Positions 57,939 to 64,000 of a stretch of 64,000 nucleotides of DNA are shown one piece after another. Location of the stretch: the NCBI GenBank assembly GCA_025504975.1, contig JANUWI010000012.1:868001-932000 (forward strand). Direction: 5' to 3'. The DNA is from Plenodomus lindquistii. Its lineage: Eukaryota; Ascomycota; Dothideomycetes; Pleosporales; Leptosphaeriaceae. The notes below the pieces were generated by a model, which had not been told where the DNA came from, made no database searches, and saw only the letters and a list, made by a program, of their open reading frames with translations. Position numbers and translations under genes: made by a program. Position 1 is the stretch's first letter. Each line of letters starts with the position of its first letter.

Positions 57939-58403
57939 ATGGAACGACGAGGCACCATCATAACGACCAATATCATACTCCCGCATCTCCACCGGCGAAG
58001 CTCAAATGAGGACCCTTCAGCGTCTCAATCCACATCCCCCCACCACCACCGCCACCACCACCCCCACATCTCCGCCGAGCAAATCTCCACCGTGGTCGTC
58101 AACTTCTTCTCCCACATGTTTGCCCCAACCTCCTACCTCCAATGCACATCCAGCGGCCGCTGGTCCGAGCCCCTACACGAGGGCGAACGTAATCACACCA
58201 TTGTTGTCGACGACGAATTCATCCTCATTGATGACGACAAGGATCCGGATGGGGGGCCAATTTGTAGGGAGGCTGCAATTGCAAGTTGGAAGTCTGGCAA
58301 GGCGGATAGGGATGGGCAGGCTATGGGAATGAAGAGGAGGAGGAGGAGTAGTGTGCAGTGGTTGACGGGAATGGTTAGAAGGGAGAGCGCGGTGAAGCAG
58401 TAA
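57939..58403 (+). CDS. Hypothetical protein, 154 aa
   Basis: Single open frame; I do not recognise a family. I chose ATG 57939 (MERRGTIITTNIILPHLHRR, with an A at -3) over an in-frame ATG at 57876. Residues ~20-45 are Ser/His-rich with a histidine cluster (HHHRHHHPH). Residues ~46-105 look ordered: 'ISAEQISTVVVNFFSHMF', two Cys, and an acidic strand-like segment 'HTIVVDDEFILIDDDKD'. The C-terminus is basic (KRRRRSS), possibly a nuclear localisation signal. No introns are needed and no signal peptide is present. The TATA-like element upstream supports it modestly. Confidence 0.55.
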   Translation: MERRGTIITTNIILPHLHRRSSNEDPSASQSTSPHHHRHHHPHISAEQISTVVVNFFSHMFAPTSYLQCTSSGRWSEPLHEGERNHTIVVDDEFILIDDDKDPDGGPICREAAIASWKSGKADRDGQAMGMKRRRRSSVQWLTGMVRRESAVKQ

Positions 58404-59043
58404 GTGGGTTGGCAGGAGGCATATCTTAGTGCCGTCAAGGTGTGGTAGTTAACACCTGACACGAGAAGATTGGGTGAGGTTTACCTAGGAGTTTTTGAGC
58501 GCCAGAGCTATAGTTGTTATTTGTGTTTTGGGTGGCACTAGAGGGAAGCAAGTCGGTCCTGATACCATTCAATGTATCCGCGATTAAATTGGGTGCGTTG
58601 TTGATCCCTACTGTTTACATACGTGCCAAATGAATGAAGTTTTTGGGCCGGTTTTCATTACGAGTGGATGATGTATTACTTCAAGTGTCCTCCATAGACT
58701 CGCTCGTCATGACATGCTTTTGATGGAGATAGGATTGAGAAGCATCACTTGTTTGGTTACACAAGACCCGCAAAGCCACTGAAAAGCAGAATGAACTCCA
58801 TTTGTTACGCCTGATTGGCGCGGTCATCCCAGCGCATGCTACATGTAGCTAATCCATTTCCTTGAACGCCATTCATTATGTCGCAGCCTCGCACTGCATG
58901 TGGAGATATCGGTACCATTGTATTGAAGTTCAGAGTCCGTCAAGTAATCGAGAGTCATGAATAAAAAGGTTTTGAGCGAGTGTTCCATAAGCGTGTAGAT
59001 GCCAGCACCCGATTCCGACCACTGAGAAGTTTGCGAGGCAGAC
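58404..59043. other. Spacer between convergent genes
   Basis: A 640-nt AT-richer spacer carrying the 3' regions of the 57939 gene and the bHLH gene. Nothing else was seen. Confidence 0.5.
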
Positions 59044-60378
59044 TTATGCTCCCTGTTTGATCTTCAAGTCCATCACATACTGCATCAAACTACAGTCGTC
59101 GCACTTGACTAGTGCTTGCAGTGCCTTGACTCTTGCCCGCAGGAGTTGGTTCTCATCGGCTAGACTCTTCTTGTCTTTTTCTTGTTGCTTAATGTAGGCT
59201 GTTGCTGAAGCTAAGATGACAGCCTTGCTGGGTTTTGATGGAGTGGGAAGGTCCTCGATATCAGCGCCATCACACGCTCGCGAGTCTTGTTGCAGGGCAG
59301 GCACGACACGTCGCAGCGACTCGAGTTGAGTATTCAAGGACTCGCGGTACTTGCGCTCCACTTGATTGTGTGGTAATCGGCGGCGTGACTTGGGCTTTTG
59401 ATCATCATTGGTGTTTGGTGATTCTTTGGCTGGTGACTCATCCGTACCCTCGCTCTTCATTCTTTGTCCGCCTTCTACAGGTGATGTGGTCGTGTCTTTG
59501 CTTTCGAAGTGGCGACCTGTGAATCCGTTCGACGAGGCGTCACTCTCGGAACGCTTCTTGGGCCTGGGTTGAATCTCAACAACGCCATCTTCAGCAGTGA
59601 CTTCTTGAGGCTCAGTGACGAGGTTGCTGAGTGCAGGCAGGGCGTCTTGATCGGCAAACAAAAAGGGCGCACAGCCTCCCCCGCATGTTGATGGGTTGGG
59701 TGGTGGACCATCTTGGTCATGGTTGGGACATAGTGGTGATGTCCAACATGCGGACAAGATATCAGGCTTGTTCTTGGTGCGCTTGACCGTCTGGTTGACT
59801 GAAGACTGTGATCGATCCGGTGCAGGCTTCGACGATGTTGACAGACCTTTGGGGCCGTTGGGAAAGGTGAGATCTTCGACTAGGCCTGATCCCAAGTTTG
59901 AGAAGATGGAATCAAAGGCGGGGTTGGGAAACGTAGTGGAACGCTGCAGCGCTAGTCTTTGGGCTTGCTGGACTTGGGCGGGCGACATGTGTACAGCTTG
60001 GCTCAATCCGTTGGATAGGGTGGCTGGATTCTGAGAGTTGGAGTAGTTGGCTATGGTGGCGCTAGGCTCTGGCGACGAGTCGGATGACTTTGCGTCGGTG
60101 AGGTTGTTGCTCAAGGGGTGCAGGACTTCGAGGTCACTCAGGAAGTAATCGTTGGGTGCGAACAAGGAGTCGTCAAAGTAAGGGTCGACTGAGACTCCGT
60201 TGAGAAGAGCGTCAAAGTTGGTGCCGTCTTCAGGCGAGGAGCCTGATGTGTCGGTCGATACGGACTGGGGCATCTGAGAGGTGGGAGGGGCATGCGTTGA
60301 GTGTTGGTAGTCTGACCATTGGTCGTTCGGTATATTGATACTCTCAGCATTGTAGATGTCGTGCCAGTTCTGAGCCAT
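59044..60378 (-). CDS. SREBP-type bHLH transcription factor
   Basis: Single-exon gene, 444 aa, starting at ATG 60378. The N-terminal ~180 residues are acidic and Ser/Pro/Asn-rich, likely an activation domain. A cysteine-rich segment 'SACWTSPLCPNHDQ' followed by 'CGGGCAPF' lies at ~210-240. The basic helix-loop-helix is at ~335-410. Its basic region 'LPHNQVERKYRESLN' has Tyr where most bHLH proteins have Arg, the hallmark of SREBP-class factors able to bind sterol-response as well as E-box sites. The loop carries an insert, and helix 2 is 'KAVILASATAYIKQQ', continuing into a leucine-zipper-like helix. Unlike membrane-tethered SREBPs there are no transmembrane helices, so it should act directly in the nucleus. 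Target genes are unknown. Confidence 0.88.
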   Translation of the reverse strand: MAQNWHDIYNAESINIPNDQWSDYQHSTHAPPTSQMPQSVSTDTSGSSPEDGTNFDALLNGVSVDPYFDDSLFAPNDYFLSDLEVLHPLSNNLTDAKSSDSSPEPSATIANYSNSQNPATLSNGLSQAVHMSPAQVQQAQRLALQRSTTFPNPAFDSIFSNLGSGLVEDLTFPNGPKGLSTSSKPAPDRSQSSVNQTVKRTKNKPDILSACWTSPLCPNHDQDGPPPNPSTCGGGCAPFLFADQDALPALSNLVTEPQEVTAEDGVVEIQPRPKKRSESDASSNGFTGRHFESKDTTTSPVEGGQRMKSEGTDESPAKESPNTNDDQKPKSRRRLPHNQVERKYRESLNTQLESLRRVVPALQQDSRACDGADIEDLPTPSKPSKAVILASATAYIKQQEKDKKSLADENQLLRARVKALQALVKCDDCSLMQYVMDLKIKQGA

Positions 60379-61086
60379 GGTGCGTGTCCGGGGTGGGTGG
60401 GTTGCACGAGAGAGCTCACGCGTTGATCAGGAGACAATGTCGCCTTGGGTCGGGTAGTGTGCACTGGCCAAGCCCACACACGTGAGACTAGAGGCCGGAT
60501 GCAGGCGGCCGAGTACGCTTGGGTCGAAGATATACAAGTAAGCCTGGCCCGCTGGTCGCTCTTCCTTTGTGTCGAGGGTTGCGGGAGACGGAGGCAGGTG
60601 GTTGAGATGGAGTCTGGTCCCGGGAGTCGCGCGATGCGGTAGCTGCTGACGCGGATGAGTAAGGCACCGAGCAGCAGTAGCAGGAGCAGCGGCACTTGTA
60701 GGTCGACGGTGGTTACTCAACGGCTGTCTCGGTGCAGTGTATGCGTGCAGGGCCGCAGGCAGTCGAGCTCGCAGACTGGCAGACAGACTGCAGTCCTGGC
60801 GAGGCCCGGCGCGGTGCATCAGGCCACCAAAGCGGTGGCGTGACATTTCCCAAGGCCTCGCACGCGGGACCCACCTGCCCGCTTCCGAGGCCGCACGCCG
60901 CACGCCGCACACTTCGCTGCCTCCCGAGTCCTTTCACCACAAGCCATGCCGTGTACGCTGCAAACAGGTGAGAGTGACCGTGAGACGGGGTTGAACTTGG
61001 GACGAGGCGAGACGCGCCTTTTGCGGGGCCGCACGGCGCTCCCGTTGCCGTGCCGTAGCGTGGCCATAGCTAAACAGTACACTGCA
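60379..61086. other. Promoter region of the bHLH gene
   Basis: About 700 nt, GC-rich. A short GCCGCAC-type repeat lies near 60890-60910. Long frames on both strands reflect base composition. Confidence 0.5.
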
Positions 61087-61719
61087 CTACACCACCATCA
61101 TACCCGGCAGCACCACAGGCGCGCGTTCCCTCCTCGTCCTCCTCGGCGCCGCTCTTCTCCCCGGAATAATCGCCCCATGACAAAGCGGACAGAACTCGTT
61201 GCACCTGGTGAACCATTCATCTAGACACCGCGAATGGAACGCGTGCCAGCATTGCAGTCCTCTGATCAGGGCGTCATCCTCGAATCCATCCAGACATATT
61301 GCGCTGTCCATTGTGTCAGCCCTCTGCTCTGCAACATCACCAAGAGAAACAAGTTCTGTTGCCTACCATAACGCATCACTCTCCTGCGACCCAGCATGTT
61401 TCTCCTTCTGATCCGCCAGCCAATCGTCAAAGTGCTGGGTTTGTATCGTGCTCTCAAGTTCAGCTTGGCGACTCTGCTTGCCTTCTTGTCCCATCAGAAC
61501 CTCATCCTCAAAAGGCATGTGCGAGAAGAGGCATGCTCTGCGGCGGTTACTGTTGCTTTTGTAAGTTTACTGAGAAAGCAACGGCAGCGCAACTTGGAAC
61601 AGGACCCACAGTGCAACAAGCCCAACCAAGACAATAACCACGACCAAAGGCACAACGATGGCCATGATAATCGTGCTGTAATCACGCCTGCGTCCTTCCT
61701 CGTTGGAATCGGTTGCCAT
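61087..61719 (-). CDS. RING-H2 protein with N-terminal membrane helix; model incomplete
   Basis: Probable membrane-anchored E3 ubiquitin ligase. The 3' end is clear: exon 61303-61087 joins, over a 63-nt GT-AG intron (61366-61304), to an exon ending at 61367. This gives a RING-H2 'CAICLDGFEDDALIRGLQCW' then 'HAFHSRC' and 'CPLCHG', with all eight zinc ligands, plus an upstream linker 'FDDWLADQKEKHAGSQESDA'. The 5' part, ATG 61719, encodes 'MATDSNEEGRRRDYSTIIMA' and a hydrophobic helix (~20-45) ending 'LPLLSQ'. The two parts share a frame but are separated by TAA at 61569-61567. GTAAAC overlaps that stop and could be a donor, but the only in-phase acceptors give introns of 33 or 99 nt, neither convincing. 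It is either an unusual intron, a broken gene, or a RING-only gene starting at ATG 61518. Confidence 0.6.
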
Positions 61720-62728
61720 GGCCTGGATGTGAGGTTGTGCGCGGAGGATTTGATGGTATCTAACAGGTAACACGACAATCGACAGCGCACTTGTGGCGCG
61801 CTTCCCAACCCAGTTCCTCTGCTGGACGCACCCGTCTTTTCAGTCTGAATATGCCCAGGTGGCTATGTGTGTGGTAGTGAGCGCGCGCAGTTATCAAAAC
61901 ACATCCAGCGTGCGAGTGAGGTCTGCCAACTAATCAAACACACTTGATCAAACACACTTGAGCAACCACACACAAGACCGCGAGATCCTTACCACTATTA
62001 TACTTTACAAAAACCAGCTCTACTCCTCTTGGCCCTGCCACAATCTCGCATCCTCTGACCTCTCATATCTTAGTATCAAGGCTAGGAACGCCGCGCTGAG
62101 AATTTGGCAACTTGTGCGTTTGGGCTTGTGATGCGGGGTCGGGGTTGTTGGCGTGGCTGCGCTGCATGGCGATCGCGGGGGTGGGTTTGACGAACTCCAA
62201 GCAATGTTTGGATCGCATTGAAATCTGCATAATCACATGTTCGTAGTGTTCGTCCGAGCGCACCCACGAAGAGAGCTGGGCACTTGCCGTCTGAGGCTAC
62301 CGAAGAAAGAAAACAACCTCGCGTGCTCATTTCGAGGTTGCGATGCTCATGCAGTCTCGTGGGAGGAACACATGGGAGAGGCAATCGGCACGACTGAGTG
62401 GGGCTGTTGCCCGGGGTAGTAGAGGACGTGGCGTCGTCAATCATTCAATTCCGAGGCCTGTGTTCGGTGGCTTTCCGCTTCGCAAATCATCATCATCAAT
62501 TTTGCGCTTGCCAGGAATTGTCTTCTTTTATGGCTCCGACAATGGCTTTGTAGTCAGGTTCATACTACAGGTAGAGCGATCGCTAATCAGTTATGAGTAC
62601 AATAAGGTTCGTCGCTTCCAGACTGTGGGTGGAATCAAGACGATGTGACTTTTGCTCAGTTTAAACAATACACATCAAAATCTACAAGCCTTGCGTACCT
62701 CTGTCCGCCAAACCCTTTTCCCCCCGCG
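61720..62728. other. Intergenic, no gene seen
   Basis: About 1 kb between the APC permease 3' end and the RING gene start. It contains a perfect 14-bp tandem duplication (listed). Frames of 60-120 codons are unsupported. Confidence 0.5.
61933..61960. repeat. Perfect 14-bp tandem duplication
   Basis: ATCAAACACACTTG occurs twice back to back, about 215 nt upstream of the RING gene's proposed start, in its likely promoter. Confidence 0.85.
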
Positions 62729-64000
62729 TCAGACTTTCTCAGCACTGATGCTCCCCGTCCCTGTGATGATACTCTCCGCATTTTCGAGCGTTTCCACCAA
62801 TCGTCTCGGTCCCACATACCCGCGCGTACGAATATAGGCGTACCACCCTCCTAGCAAAATGGTCAATCCACCAACCATGGCTGAGCTGTAATTCATCGTT
62901 GTCGCATCAAACGGCACGGCGAATGGGAAGCAGTAAATCGGAATCCAAACGATCATGTAGCCGCAGGCGAGACCGCCAACAGTGTAGAACACGGGCGCAG
63001 GCATAGTGAAAGGTCCCTTGATGACATGGCGCCTGCGGGTGAGAATGTTAGGCAGGATGAAAGCGAGATAACTAAAGGAGCTCATTACGATGAATGAACC
63101 AACAAAGGCGGAGAACGCGGTGCTGGAGCCAATGTAGATAGCACCGAGGATGGTGTTGATGACACCACACACGATTGTCGCGTTGAACGGGTTTCCCCAT
63201 CTCTTGTCGATTTTGCCAATCCATGCAGAGAATGGCGTTGCATCGTCGCGGCCCAATGTCCACAGCATACGTCCGCTGGTAATGTAGCACCCGATGTTCG
63301 TGCAGAAGGTGGGGAAAACGATGACGATGAGAAGACCAAGAGAGCCTCCGTGGCTGTTCGTTGCTTGGCGATAGAGTTCAGCAAGGGGGAAGGGCCAGGG
63401 ATTGGAAAAGAGGCTGTCGAGGTCATTGACTGAGTAGAAGATTGTGATGAGATAGAGAAAGGCGGTGGTTATGCCGACGGCATACTGTGCAAGAATCGCT
63501 TTGGGAATGTTTGTGCGAGGCTTGGGGAGTTCTTCGGCCATGTGGGATACACAATCGCTAAGGTTGTTAGGTTTGTGCAAATACTAGAAGGGAACGGATG
63601 CAGCAAGGCACTTACGGTGTTCCCACGGCAAAAGCTCCGTTGAGCATGCCCGCGCAGAAGACGAAACCGTCGCTTGACCAACCGGATTGATTTGACCACT
63701 CCTTCCATACGAAGCTGTTACTCGCATAGCCCTTGCCTGTGCGGCTCGGCATGATGGCGCACACAAGAATGGTAATGAAGACACCCGCTAGAATGAAGAA
63801 TAGACCGATCGTAGTCACTTTCGGTAGGGCTCGATTGGCGAACAAAACGATGAAGCAGGACAGCCATGTCACGATGAGGTAGACAATGAAGACGTGCCAG
63901 CGTTGGAATGCATAGCCCTCGTGGAACAGACCCCACATGCTTATGATCTGATTGGCGATGATGGAGGAGATGGATGCGGTTCCGAAGATCCAGCCCAAGC
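62729..64000 (-). CDS. APC-family permease (choline/amino-acid type), 5' end cut off
   Basis: Plasma-membrane uptake carrier of the amino acid-polyamine-organocation superfamily. Visible exons are 63616 to beyond 64000 and 63557-62729. The 58-nt intron (63615-63558) has a GTAAGT donor and CTTAG acceptor, joining in phase at 'GTP-DCVSHMAEE'. About 404 residues are present; the first one or two helices lie outside the window. Visible motifs: 'FGTASISSIIANQIISMWGL' and 'QRWHVFIVYLIVTWLSCFIV' at the 5' end, 'HMAEELPKPRTNIPKAIL' after the conserved helix 6 region, and 'SGRMLWTLGRDDATPFSAW' near the middle. These match fungal Hnm1-like choline/ethanolamine and GABA/amino-acid permeases. The exact substrate cannot be read. 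Confidence 0.88.

Noticed and set aside
1..64000. CRISPR arrays, operons, integrated virus or telomeric repeats
   Set aside because: None was seen; all evidence points to ordinary nuclear DNA of a filamentous ascomycete.

Overview
The window is nuclear DNA of a filamentous ascomycete. Genes carry short spliceosomal introns, mostly 46-92 nt, with GT-AG ends and branch sites of the CTAAC/CTGAC type. The families are typical of Pezizomycotina: a LaeA-type methyltransferase, a hybrid histidine kinase, an ACR3 arsenite carrier, a SAT4-type seven-helix membrane protein, an amdS-like amidase and a fungal M28 peptidase. I read it as a Dothideomycete, probably Pleosporales-like; the class is an inference, not proven from one window. 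No CRISPR, operon, tRNA or rRNA gene was found. I assembled all gene models by hand from reading frames and splice signals and checked that every exon phase closes, except in one RING gene.

Layout. 0.9-6.6 kb: three minus-strand genes (an uncharacterised 922-aa protein, a 302-aa conserved fungal protein, a four-helix MARVEL-type protein). 6.6-11.3 kb: gene-poor. 11.3-12.6 kb: an eight-exon LaeA-type methyltransferase, with short tandem repeats upstream. 12.6-17.4 kb: gene-poor. 17.4-20.3 kb: an ACR3 arsenite efflux gene divergent from a Ulp1/C48-like cysteine protease gene. 22.4-27.1 kb: a 1469-aa hybrid histidine kinase. 28.6-30.3 kb: a WW-domain protein tail-to-tail with a tiny cysteine-rich CYSTM-like gene. 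30.3-36.2 kb: the largest gene-poor block. 36.2-44.3 kb: four plus-strand genes (MFS sugar transporter, membrane DnaJ protein, amidase, secreted M28 aminopeptidase). 44.6-45.9 kb: SAT4-type membrane protein on the minus strand. 47.1-56.5 kb: plus-strand SDR, mitochondrial acyl-CoA dehydrogenase and a 1691-aa coiled-coil protein. 56.8-58.4 kb: two small divergent orphan genes. 59.0-64.0 kb, minus strand: an SREBP-type bHLH factor, a RING-H2 gene with an unresolved junction, and an APC-family permease cut by the window edge.

How genes work together. I see no convincing biosynthetic cluster. Several genes are single metabolic or transport functions: sugar uptake, amide hydrolysis, extracellular peptide trimming, branched-chain acyl-CoA oxidation, arsenite efflux. 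Several others are regulators: the LaeA-like protein, the histidine kinase, the bHLH factor and the SAT4-type membrane protein. The only pairing that suggests a shared control region is ACR3 with the C48-like protease. Nothing in the window is clearly a new biological system. The points most worth checking are the C48-like gene, a GC-AG intron that repairs the coiled-coil gene, the micro-exons of the LaeA-like gene, the RING gene with an in-frame stop, and the CYSTM microgene.
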